From NCBI RefSeq assembly GCF_964340395.1, contig NC_135556.1, positions 4,246,001-4,310,000 on the forward strand: a stretch of 64,000 nt of DNA, given 5' to 3'. The notes under the pieces were generated by a model that worked only from the letters and a program-made list of their open reading frames with translations, was not told where the DNA came from and made no database searches. Within the stretch, counting starts at the first letter, position 1. Each line of letters begins with the position of its first letter. The DNA comes from Glandiceps talaboti. Lineage: Eukaryota > Hemichordata > Enteropneusta > Spengelidae. The position numbers and the translations under genes were made by a program. This document shows, one piece after another, positions 44,790-56,024 of the stretch.

Positions 44790-45425
44790 AATATGATATC
44801 CTTATGCAAATAAAATGCGACGTATAAATCGACGAAACTCATTATCTTTTGACAATATTTAACGTCGACGAAAGTGGACGTATGCAAATTGAACGAAAAC
44901 AGACGAAAACACATTTTAGAACGAAAGCCGACGAAAATCTATTGTTATGCAAATGCAGTGACTTATAAATCGATTTGGCCGACGAAAAGCTCATTAATCT
45001 ATTGATAATATTTAACGTCGACGAAAGTGGACGTATGCAAATTTTAGAACGAAAACATTTTAGAACGAAAGCCGACGAAAATCTTTTGTTATGCAAATAC
45101 AGAGCGACGTATAAATCGACATGGACGACGAAAAGCTCATTAATCTATTGATAATATTTAACGTCGACGAAAGTGGACGTATGCAAATTTTAGAACGAAA
45201 ACATTTAGAACGAAAGCCGACGAAAATCTATTGTTATGCAAATACAGAGCGACGTATAAAATCGACATGGCCAACGAAAAGCTCATTAATCTATTGATAA
45301 TATTTAACGTCGACGAAAGTGGACGTATGCAAATTTTAGAACGAAAACATTTAGAACGAAAGCCGACGAAAATCCATTGTTATGCTAATACGTGCAACGG
45401 ATAAATCGAAATGACCAACGAAAAG
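44790..45425. repeat. Tandem array of about 145 bp units derived from the transposon's terminal motif
   Basis: Four units carrying ATTTAACGTCGACGAAAGTG, GACGTATGCAAATT, GAACGAAAGCCGACGAAAAT and GACGTATAAATCGAC, and CTCATTAATCTATTGATAA. The same words occur in the left terminal 140 bp of the element (43785-43925). Confidence 0.8.
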
Positions 45426-47330
45426 GTCAATAATCAATCGACATATTTGTCTCCAACGAAAGTTGACGTATGGAAATTATCCTGACAAAGACTAAGTACA
45501 AATAACGGTAAAAGGTTGCGTTACTGAGCTGCTCGACAACCTACTGGGGGGGGGGGGGGGGGGTTCCAAGCTTGTCGAATTCGAAGTAATCTTATAACTT
45601 TGTTATGCTACTTATCCTCTCCAGTTTCACCTGCGGCAAAAATAAAGGTTCATAAAAATGTCTTGTCCAATCCGTTGAACAAACACAAAACATCAATACT
45701 AGTAGTACTCTCGGTTACAACAGTTGTTAAAGGCTTCCTTTGAAAGTAGTCAGGGTAGATAACTGATAAATACAAGTCAATATGAGGAATGGTCGTTAAT
45801 TGCCGCAAATATTTTAAGTTGAGGGATAGTACTTTCTAATTATTAAAACAGTACAATCACAGACGTTAGAGAAGTGTCCAGCGTATATAGTAAAATACAG
45901 ATACTTTGGAAAGTTAAATTAGAAACGAATGCGACGTTTTGACTAGGACCATGATTTCATTTTCAGAAGATGGATTGAAATATCGGATTCGTTTCAAAAT
46001 AGCTGTATTGTACTGTCCTATTGACTCTCTCGGAACAATTAACAATACATTTTCTATTCTAATTATTGTTTTTCGCTTGGCTATTTCAAATGCACCGGTG
46101 TGTATTGAGCAGTTCTACCAAAATATAGCTCTGTCATATACAAACCAAATAGAAATAATTTTTGGTAAATTTCACCCCAAACATTTCAACTCTTTTTTGT
46201 TGTGATACACTGCATAGTTTCGTTTCCGTTAAAGATGGTTGAACTTGTTGAAATTGACACTTCAATATTTCAACTGACATCTCATAACATTAATTTGCAT
46301 ACCAACTTGTACAACGTCAGCTAATGATGTCACAATGTTATCAGGTTGAGAGTTTCTTAAAACTATGTAATACCGTAGTTATTGACGTAGAAGTTTATTC
46401 ATCTGTGCTTTAGACTGGGGCAAACATTTTGTAATTATGTTATCGCAAAGCATGCGCTCTTATGAGAAAGTCGTGAGGAGAATGCTCACATTCAGGTGCA
46501 CACATGAGGAAATATTCACTTTTGGCCAAAATTATCAAACACGCTATATATTTGGCTCACGACCAAAATCTCACCAAAATGTGCCCTCACAGGAGAGGAA
46601 TTGGCGTGAGGAAATTGTCACCAGTGAAATTTTACTCAGCTGATTGTTCTAGTGTGCTCCTGGCTAAATTAGTGCTTCTACAGGTGAACACCCACTAAGT
46701 AATTCATTGACAATAGCGTCTTCGACGAAAGTCGACTTATAGAAATTAACATGACAAAGAGTAAGTACAAGTAATGGTACGATATGGTTGCGTAACTGTG
46801 CTGGTCGACTACGTACTGGGGAGAATCACCAGAGCTTGTTGAATTCCAAGTACATGTATAACTATAACTATCTTTTACTACTTTTACTCTGGAGTTTCAC
46901 CTCTGACAAATACAGGTTGGCATAAAAAATGTCTTGTCAAATTCATGGAATTAAAGCAGAACATAAGTAACACCATTACCGTTCTTCACTTCCACTTTGA
47001 AAGCAACCAGGCTAGACAACCTACGAACGCATGTCCAATGAGGATTAACGGTTTATTTCCGTGAATATTTCGACCTTTTAATTTTCATAGTTCGTACTTT
47101 CTAATTATTAAGTCAGTAAAATATTAGATATTAGAGAGAAGTCTCTAAATGCCCTTGCCAATCAACACAGTTCTACTCTTTGTCTAGTTACAGTGCAAAG
47201 TTTGTCTTCCGTTAAGGATGATTTAACCTGATACTTCAATATTTCAATGGACATCTCATTATAATTTGCATGCCAGAGTCTTCCAACGTTAGCCAATGAC
47301 GCTACAGTGTTCTAAAGTTGAGAGAACACC
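45425..47330. repeat. Direct duplication inside the TIR element (two copies, about 1.26 kb apart)
   Basis: 45480-46370 and 46745-47310 are collinear but diverged: TGACAAAGA(C/G)TAAGTACAA, AAAATGTCTTGTC(C/A)AAT, TTTCCGTTAA(A/G)GATG and CAATATTTCAA(C/T)GGACATCT-like words occur in both. The left copy carries an extra G22 run at 45545-45564 where the right has GGGGAGAATCACC. Confidence 0.65.
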
Positions 47331-47779
47331 TGTTTCTAAAACCGCCGGCTACTGCTGCAGTGTCTGAGCAATACCACAATTTTTGATTGGTGGAATCTAA
47401 AGATTTGCATATAGAATTACAGATGGTTTCAATGACGTTAAATATTGTCAAAAGACTAATGAGTCTGTATTGTTGTTTAGGTCGTGTTCAGTCAGGTTAA
47501 CGTCCGTATTTGCATATGAATATCTCATTAACGAGGGGATCGTAGTTGACCGTCGGTATAAGTGCTTAGGTGAAAACCCGCTAATAAAACTTGTTGACAG
47601 TTCAATCGTACCTGGTACGAAATAGCGATGTTGAGATGTCAAGGACCTATGTTGTTACGCAACGGAATGTCACTGTATGTACAAAGTTTAAATGCTTTTG
47701 ACTTCAATTTAGAGTTCATAATGAAAATTTACCAAAATGTCCTGAATGGATATATTTTAGATATGTGACTCGTAACACA

Positions 47780-47842
47780 TACATACGTACGTACGTACGT
47801 ACATACATACATACATACATACATACATACATACATACATGC
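47780..47842. repeat. (ACGT)/(ACAT) array, right half of the microsatellite split by the LTR element
   Basis: TACATACGTACGTACGTACA then ACAT units; continues the array at 41093-41290. Confidence 0.9.
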
Positions 47843-48243
47843 ACAACGTGCCAAGTATTGGTGAGTGGATTGGGGTTGGGGTTTATCACGTGTATCGAGT
47901 AGGGACCTACCGTTTCCCATTAGGACCAACAGCTTTTGCAACTAATCGGCCCTTACGACCAACAGTCAGTTTCCATTAATTTCGCACACTGCATTTCGAT
48001 AAATATTTTTTGAAAATTATCAGATAAAATACGGTTGTGTTACAACGCCATTGGTGCTCTTTTACAATTGGTCACTTATGGTATGGTCAGCAGAGCTGGG
48101 AAAGGGGGAGGGGAGCATTCAGTTTGGGAAAACCCATGATCAATTCTAAAACACCGAATTCCAGCATGAAACCCATTAAGACAGATCGTGGTTCATGTTC
48201 GCTTCTATTTAGACAACTAACAACTGCAGTTTTGCTGTATTGG

Positions 48244-48395
48244 ACATACATACATACATACATACATACATACATACGTACGTACGTACGTACATACATA
48301 CATATATACATACTCCGGTGTGGGCGTTAAATTTCCATCCGGGCAATACACGCCTCCTACGTATACGGTCGGCGTGTATTGAACCGGATGGCATT

Positions 48396-48436
<41 letters not shown>

Positions 48437-48440
48437 TACA

Positions 48441-48471
<31 letters not shown>

Positions 48472-48539
48472 GGTTATGGAATGGTGATTTAGATAGGGTA
48501 TACCCACTCTATACAGTTATAACAACACACGTACGTGCG

Positions 48540-48572
<33 letters not shown>

Positions 48573-48610
48573 TCTCTCTCTCTCTCTCGCTCTCGCTCAC
48601 ACACACAATT
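48244..48610. repeat. Cluster of (ACAT), (ACGT), (AC), (CGCG) and (TC) microsatellites
   Basis: ACAT/ACGT at 48244-48312, (AC)n then ACAT at 48400-48470, CGCGCGCG then (AC)n at 48536-48570, (TC)n at 48571-48596. They lie near and within the right arm of the outer inverted-repeat element. Confidence 0.9.
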
Positions 48611-48850
48611 AAAGAAAAAACGAACAAAACACTAAATAAGTTGAATTTAAAATATTCTGTTTAATGGTTGTATCAACGTGACGCTGCATTGTTTTCGAGG
48701 TCAAAAGAGGTCAAGAGTAGTATATTGGCTAACGAGACAACTTTTTCACACTTTCCTGTATGTGTCCTATGTATGTCGTGTGTCAACTTGAAAGCTTACG
48801 TCATCAGAATATACAGACTATTAAAGACATTGAAGCTGTAGAAACAACAC

Positions 48851-49864
48851 TAAACCTGGCTTTAAAGCAAGAATAACGCAATCCGGGCTGAAGTTCAGTA
48901 AGTACTATTTCTTTAATAGTTGTGTTTAACTTCATATCGATTATTACAATTGTAGCGAACAAAATTTTAAAAATATGAGTTTCAATAGAGGCGCTTTTAC
49001 ATGTCGTGACACCACATGTCAGCATCCCTCACACTTGATGACTATTGATAAACTTTATCATGATATTATTAATGCTTTGTCATCACGCTTGATATTGACC
49101 TTTTGTGTGATTGATTACTAAGGAAAAGAGTTTGATTAATCAATAGGGAAGAGATTACATTCATGATTGGTCAAAATTACGTTAATTAGATTGGATGAGA
49201 AGCTTCCAGTCAGAATCCTAAAATTAACTCAAGCTCAGTATGAATTTCGTTTCCAACAGTTAGTCTAAGAATGATCTAGACAGATTTCTTGGAATGTATC
49301 ATCTGCGATCCTAAGCACTGAACTATTCGTGTCTGTATAATCACCAGTATCAATAGACCTTTCCAAAATTTACCATGATGGCGCTCTACTTCCTGTCTTT
49401 GTATACCTTGAGAGTTACGTGGTATAGGTTACTCAATTAATCATATGCGTTGCTGCTTTCCGCAATGTCTGAACAATACGAAAAATATCCTTGATTTATA
49501 CACGTCCAGAGAAGACAAGGACAAACCTCTAACCTGTAAGAAACAGTACAATGTGTCAATGAGGTTATAATAACCCCAATTTGAGCGAGGGCGCTATATT
49601 GTCACTTTCCTGTTTGCAGCCTGGCGTGTCCTATTACGGTTGACTATATACGTAATATTAACATAATATATAGTCTATATTATGAATGATGTAACTTTTG
49701 AGTCTATGACGTAAACTGTAGAACTGGAAAAGGGTTAGTAAGAGAGTACAGTGCAAAATTTTCAAATTAACATCTATTTGAACAAGTGACAATATGGAAT
49801 GGCTGGTTCATGGCCAAAGAGGCCATTACGGAAAATGCAACCATCGATACACTTCACAGCTTCT
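48851..49864. other. 3' flank of the oxidoreductase gene, no gene recognised
   Basis: Unique A/T-rich sequence between the outer transposon and the stop codon of the GMC gene. Part is presumably 3' UTR. No convincing domain-bearing frame. Confidence 0.4.
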
Positions 49865-49997
49865 TCATTTGTTTTCTTTCTTGATCAAATCTGCTCCCTT
49901 TTCACCAATCATTATTGTAGGTGCATTTGTATTTCCTGACGTCAAATGTGGCATGATGGCGGCATCAATGACACGGACGTTGTTTATACCACGAACT
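49865..49997 (-). CDS. GMC oxidoreductase last exon
   Basis: 133 bases to the TGA at 49865-49867. [40 protein letters not shown] and ENK. [29 protein letters not shown] is diagnostic of GMC enzymes. Confidence 0.95.
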
Positions 49998-52900
49998 CTG
50001 TACCGAAAAAGAAAACTGTAGAAATTAATTGTATCAGCCTACCACAACTGATATTTCTTGTACATTCAATTGATGAATGCTTTCCGAACCACAACTTCAC
50101 ACCACCTGACGCCATTTCTTTGATTAATGATACAATTAAAATCCACCTACCCGCAACATCTAATTCTCCCATTTATAAGTTTACCATATCGTTAGAAGCA
50201 ATTTCGGTGTCATTTCACAATGGGACTGTAATTGATTTCACATACATCTTCTTATGTTATGAAATCAGTGTCATTTACGACACGCTGAACTGAAAATGTA
50301 TTCACTTCTGAAGGGGCATTTGATAGACTGAAACCACATAGCTCTGTAAATCCCAATGTGTGTTCAGTAATTACTCTTGGTCAGTGTAGTACTTGTCGGA
50401 CGTATCTACACTGTGTCAAAGGACAGTCGTTAGCTGTAACCACCTGCTAAAACAACTGTGGCGATAATGTGTTGCAGGTACAAATGTGTAGGTAGATTTT
50501 GATCGTAAAATAGAACAGATTTATTCATCAAATCAATGTAATGCACACTTAGAAGTGTATCAAGGCAACCGATTCCAGCTGGGCCTTGGGTAAATATTTT
50601 GAATCATAATTAAGTCACAAATATCATGCTGTATGTATACTATTTTTGAACGTTCCCAAAATTGAGTGTAGTGTTGTCGGATGTGGCGTCCTTACAAAAC
50701 ATCGAGTATTGCATGACAGACAAGTGGATCATGTATACTGATCATAAATCATTATAAAATGGTGAACGTAGAGGTTAACAACTACAGGGGAAATGAAAGT
50801 ACCTTGGTGCTTAACTCACGAGACACAATTTTTTTTATACACGTCACAGAGGGAGAAATTCAAATGCAAATCAAAAAATATTATCGCGGTAGTGCACTTA
50901 CCAAATGGGGATGTATAAGCACAGACATGTGTCTGTGGTATTAGTATGCAAATTACATTGTTGGTTATCAGTTGGAAAGTAATCAACTAAGGCCATTGAA
51001 ATAATCAAATTCATGTGTAATTATTTACTCAGAAGTCTTTTTCTACTATAGTGTACCATAATAGTCCTACTTTATCACTTTTCAATGTGATTGGGTAAAG
51101 GATCCTGCTGTGTAAGTTGTTACTCTGTTATTGCCAATCTAGAGTTGAATCGTGTACATCTATATGTTACAAATAACATCATGTATAGTGAAACACCAAG
51201 GCAACTTCATTTCTCCTGTAATAGAAAAAAATGAATATTCATAAAGTGACTTTTCTTGGAAAAAAGAACGAAAATAGTCTGACCTTAAAGAAGGGTCTAC
51301 AACAGCTGATTTGTCATCCTTGGCGCCCATTTTACAAGTGCCAATTATATGCCATATTGTATGTGTGACGTGTCGGACCACGTGTTCCCAATAGCCATTA
51401 CTATCCATCTCGTGAGGGCAGTTGTCAAACTTAAAGAGTTCTGGAGTGATACTGTGACGAATAGATAATCGAGTATTGTAAGTTTAATTATCCTAGAATT
51501 GACAACATAGTCTAACCTGGCTAGTTCATTAGAAATCAAATGTCATCCCATTGGAAATTTTGAATGATATCATTACTTTTCATATGTGGCATTTGGTGGT
51601 TTTCAGGCACTTGAAAATAGTAAACGCTTGAAAATGGTATTTTCATTTTTTGTCTAGATTGTTTTCCCATCATGAAGGTGCAACATTACATATAGACAGA
51701 AATAAGTCATTGAAACACTGGTTAAAGGGGTATATATATGGCAACATTGTATTGAACAAACTCCCATTTAAAGTATAAATTGTAAAATTGCTAGTCGTTT
51801 TAAAAGTAATAGATTACAAATATATTCTCAAAAATTTAGACAAAAACCTCATCACTCACCCAGAGTCCTTCATGGTCTTTGTACATGACAGCTTTTGGAT
51901 GACTCGTATGCCCTAGTTGATTATGGAATAAAATGAAATTCATTGTGCGTGTATGTGTATGTATGTATATATGTATGTATGTGTGTGTGTAGATATTGAT
52001 TTCGGTGCCTTTTTGCATGGGGAGGAACGTCAACGTATCAGGACAACACCTCCCAAGCTCGTCTTCCTTAATCCGTCAAGTAGATCTAAAGCATCATAGG
52101 GGGTTTCCATATACCAGAACAATTTGTGTCATGTAAGGCGACGAATAATTTGGAATAGCATATCCGATATTGTCTTCCAGAATGTCCAAATTACATTAAT
52201 TTTGAATGAATTCCTGCAGCAGCATCCGCACAGAATTTGAAAAAAAAAACCTTTACTGTTTGGATATGTTTTTTTCAGAATTTATGCTTTTCTTCTCTTC
52301 ACCTCACACCTTCAGTGCAAACCACATCTGGGACGTAAAGGTTTAGTGACTTACCCTTATCATTGTTTCCACATCTTCTTGTTCCTCTAAATAGTGGGGG
52401 TCCATTAATGGGGGTTCGAGAGGATCTTTACTTTTCAGTTTCAAATTTCCAACACTCTTTGGGTGTAACAAAGCTGACATAAGTGTCAGCCCTTCCTTGG
52501 TAGACATATCTTCTTTTCTCACATTAGTGTAATGAAATGTCTCATCGAACCTACAAAAGCAGTTTTATTTTATCCTTTTCGTTTAAGAAAACGGGTAAGT
52601 TTATGGTCCGGATCGTTTACTTGGTATGAAACGCTGTATGAAACGGTAACGTTAAAGGTTAAAGGCTACATTTCTGAAAATTCTGAATTAAATATAGTGC
52701 GGATGTAGTACATTTAGAGTAGAGTGCACTAGATGTGCCTATTTTTAAACTGGGCTAAAGGTCTTGCATACATATTCACGTAAAACAAAAACCAAGTATA
52801 TCTGTTTACCAATTTTCTGAATACATCCAGCTAATACTGTTACGAGTCACACAATCGTAAATAATTGTGTCAAGTAAACATTATTCTACAATTGACAAGA

Positions 52901-55900
52901 AGACACATGTAAGGTCACATTTATTAATGAGACAGAGTCGTGGGTCAAGTAATGTTATTCTATCTTAATAAGTGGAGGTCACATGTCATGACAAGTGATA
53001 AATTGTGTCCCAGTTGATTTCAACAGCTGTTTAACTAAGACTATTCTAGAAAGTTCATTTAACTGTCTAATGCTGAATTGAATTAATTGTATTGATAAAT
53101 ACTTACTAAATAAGGATAAGAGAGTGACTTTTGTTGTAAACAACATGTTTGTTGACCATATTTGTATTACGGAATGAACACTATTTTAAATAAACGTTTG
53201 ATGACGTATGCGGTTGAAGCTAGATGGAATTTGATCTCAAACACAGTTAGTTGGCAAAGAGGTTGATGGTGGGACATGGGTTTTGAATGTACTCCGTGAA
53301 CAGAGCCTGGTAGAGAAGAAAACACTCAAAAGAACTTTGATGTCTGGTTGCTACGGTGGATAAGGGGAACAATTTCCGCGCTCTCAATGACTGGGCGTTT
53401 CAAAGCAATTTCAGTGCTCTCAATGATAGAGTTCAAAGCAATTTCAGCGCTGTCAATGACTGGGCGTTTCAAAGCAATTTCAGCGCTCTCAGTGACTGGG
53501 CGTTTCAAAGCAATTTCAGCGCTCTCAATGACTGGCCGTTTCAAAGCAATTTCAGCGCTTTCAATGACTGGGCGTTTCAATGCTGTCAATGACAGAGTTC
53601 AAAGCAATTTCAGCGCTCTCAATGATAGAGTTGCAAAGCAATTTCAGCGCTCTCAGTGACTGGGCGTTTTAAAGCAGTTTCAGCACTCTCAATGACAGAG
53701 TTCAAAGAAATTTCAGTGCTCTCAATGACAAGTTAGTTCAAAGCAATTTCAGCACTCTCAATGACTGGGCGTTTCAAAGCAATTTCAGCGCTCTCAATCA
53801 TAGAGTTCAAAGCAATTTCAGCGCTCTCAATCATAGAGTTCAAAGCAATTTCAGCGCTCTCAATGATAGAGTTTCAAAGCAATTTCAGCGCTCTCAATGA
53901 CTGGCCGTTTCAAAGCAATTTCAGCGCTTTCAATGACTGGGCGTTTCAAAGCAATTTCAACGCTGTCAATGACAGAGTTCAAAGCAATTTCCGCGTTCTC
54001 AATGACTGGGCGTTTCAAAGCAATTTCAGCACTCTCAATCATAGAGTTCAAAGCAATTTCAGCGCTGTCAATGACTGGGCGTTTCAAAGCAATTTCAGCG
54101 CTCTCAGTGACTTGGCGTTTCAAAGCAATTTCAGCGCTCTCAATGACTGGCCGTTTCAAAGCAATTTCAGCGCTTTCAATGACTGGGCGTTTCAAAGCAA
54201 TTTCAGCGCTCTCAATGACAGAGTTCAAAGAAATTTCAGTGCTCTCAATTACAAGTTCAAAGTAATTTCAGCGCTCTCAATGACTGGGCATTTCAAAGCA
54301 ATTCAGTGCTCTCAATAACTGGGCGTTTCAAAGCAGTTTGAGCGCTGTCAATGACAGAGTTCAAAGCAATTTCAACACTGTCAATGATAGAGTTCAAAGC
54401 AATTTCAGTGCTGTCAATTACAGAGTTCAAAGCAATTTCAGCGCTGTCAATGACAGAGTTCAAAACAATTTCAGCGCTGTCAATGACAGAGTTCAAAGCA
54501 ATTCAGTGCTCTCAATAACTGGGTGTTTCAAAGCAATTTCAGCGCTGTCAATGATAAGAGTTCAAAGCAATTTCAGTGCTCTCAATGATAGAGTTTCAAA
54601 GCAATTGCCCTGCTCTGAATGACAGAGTTTCAAAGCAATTTCTGTGATGTCAGACATTTCCGCAACAGAAACAGTTTCTCTGACAGAAGCGATTTCCCAG
54701 ACGTACAGAAGTGGAATCCCAACAAGTCACATGTTAGTGACGTGTCATGACCCTTAAGTACATGTAACTGGTAATTGTGGACACATGTGACGGTGCACAT
54801 GTGTACACATTGTCATTGATAACTACAGTAACAGGGGCACGTTCGGTAGTCAAAACGCTTTGTCATTGTTTGGCCAGGGCGCCCTGGCCCTGTTCCGAAC
54901 CCTATAATGCATGTTGCGCGTGAAAAACAAAAGATGGCACTCATCACTGAAAAGATGACACGCATAGTTAAATCACACCTTTGCAGTACTGTCAGGATGC
55001 TAGAATGCCTAAAAAAGGCCTGTTATTTATGTAAACACTATTTTTACACTAACGAAGTGATCTTTGACCTGTGACCTGACCCCAAGTTTATCTTGCATCC
55101 CTCAATGTACATCAAATCGACCGTACCATTACGCCGACGGGTATCGTATTTCGAAATACCGTTGCCAATTGTAAATGACTTATTCCATTAACTTTTTTGG
55201 AGTGCTGAATCAAAACTAATGTGCACTCTGAGTAATCCTACATAAAAACTCATCATAGTCCTTTCATCTTGCACAAATATCAATTTCTTGATAACTTTCA
55301 TATATACTGACTGCAACCAATGTTGGAATAGTTGTTTCAACATTCTGATGATAACACATGAAGTCTATCCTCGATACTCTGTCTGCATACTGACTATCTT
55401 TCAATCTCAAACTATTGGTAGTCTCAGATTGATACATCATCAATACATTTGCGAAGTGTCTGGGCTACATAATTTCAATCATTCAAGGACATAAAATTGA
55501 TATTACATATGGTGGACATAAATGAGTTACAAATTACTGTCATGTTCTGCAACATTTTCTGCTGAAGACATTTTTATTGTTCATGAACATCAACTGGCAT
55601 TTGTAAAGTGATTATTTCTCCCTCAAGCAAACTAAGCGCATTGTTACAGTTTATAGATGGGGTACCAATCTTTCTAAACTTCTTGCATACAACAATTGAA
55701 CTTCTGCAGGACTCCTGGCTTACCTTAGTTTTAGGGAGCCGTCATTATTTACGTTGGGGGGGGGGTCCGGAGGAATTGGTTGATAAGAAGTGGAATTTCA
55801 TCAACTGCCGCCCCCCCCCCATCCTGCAGCGGAAAATCAATGACCCCCCCCCCACACACACACACACACACACACCTGACATGAACATGAACAAAACAAA

Positions 55901-55989
55901 CATAGCATTTGAACATGAACATAAAAAATAATGATCCAACTCAGTAGTTTAGTTGGAGAAACAACTTAATTCTGTGTGTATAGTCAGAG

Positions 55990-56024
<35 letters not shown>

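Larger units (their letters stand above)
43785..47581. mobile_element. 3.8 kb TIR DNA transposon inserted in an LTR
   Basis: Ends GTGGGTTTTCACCTAAGC and (reverse complement of right end) GCGGGTTTTCACCTAAGC. Inverted similarity continues inwards for about 140 bp, including CTCATTA(A/G)TCT(A/T)TTGACAA followed by TATTTAACGTC. It is flanked by TAATA duplications. Boundaries are certain because the intact LTR gives the pre-insertion sequence. No intact transposase is visible. Inside are tandem copies of the terminal motif, a long internal duplication and a broken small reading frame. The superfamily is not identified; 5 bp (or 3 bp, AAT, if an A/T base is assigned to the ends) duplications do not decide it. 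Confidence 0.85.
41291..47779 (-). mobile_element. Ty3/Gypsy-like LTR element coding only for Gag, with a nested insertion in one LTR
   Basis: The left LTR (41291-41965, 675 bp) and the right LTR (43300-43784 plus 47582-47779, 678 bp without the insertion and its duplicated 5 bases) are nearly identical; differences seen include a 3-base indel and an A/G change. LTR ends are TG...CA. The element reads on the minus strand. Next to the 5' LTR is TGGTGGAGTAAATCC, a candidate primer-binding site, and GAGGGCGC-type purine-rich sequence precedes the 3' LTR. The internal region is only 1334 bp and holds one intact gag. TACATA flanks both sides, but it lies within a microsatellite, so the exact duplication is ambiguous. 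Confidence 0.85.
43300..47779 (-). repeat. LTR of the Gag-only element (5' LTR in element orientation), split by an insertion
   Basis: Parts 43300-43784 and 47582-47779 together equal the 41291-41965 LTR. The interruption falls in CATAATAAAAC. TAATA is repeated on both sides (43780-43784 and 47582-47586), the footprint of a transposition event. Confidence 0.9.
40535..48850. mobile_element. Outer inverted-repeat element, interrupted by a nested LTR element
   Basis: Arm 40540-40915 and arm 48475-48845 are inverted copies (CTTTAATAGTCTGTA, TCTGATGACGTAAGCTTTCA, GACCTCTTTTGACCT, GTTTTGTTCGTTTTTT, (TG)n with CGCGCGCACGTG, GGGTATACC). Just inside, TTTATTTAGACAACTAACAACTxCAGTT occurs as a direct pair at 41066 and 48207. 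Removing the LTR element at 41291-47779 leaves about 1.8 kb, a plausible size for a non-autonomous DNA transposon. No transposase is visible, and terminal duplications could not be fixed. Confidence 0.65.

Noticed and set aside
53326-54622. Frames of 12-residue repeats on both strands
   Set aside because: They come from the satellite ends of a transposon and exist in several frames at once.
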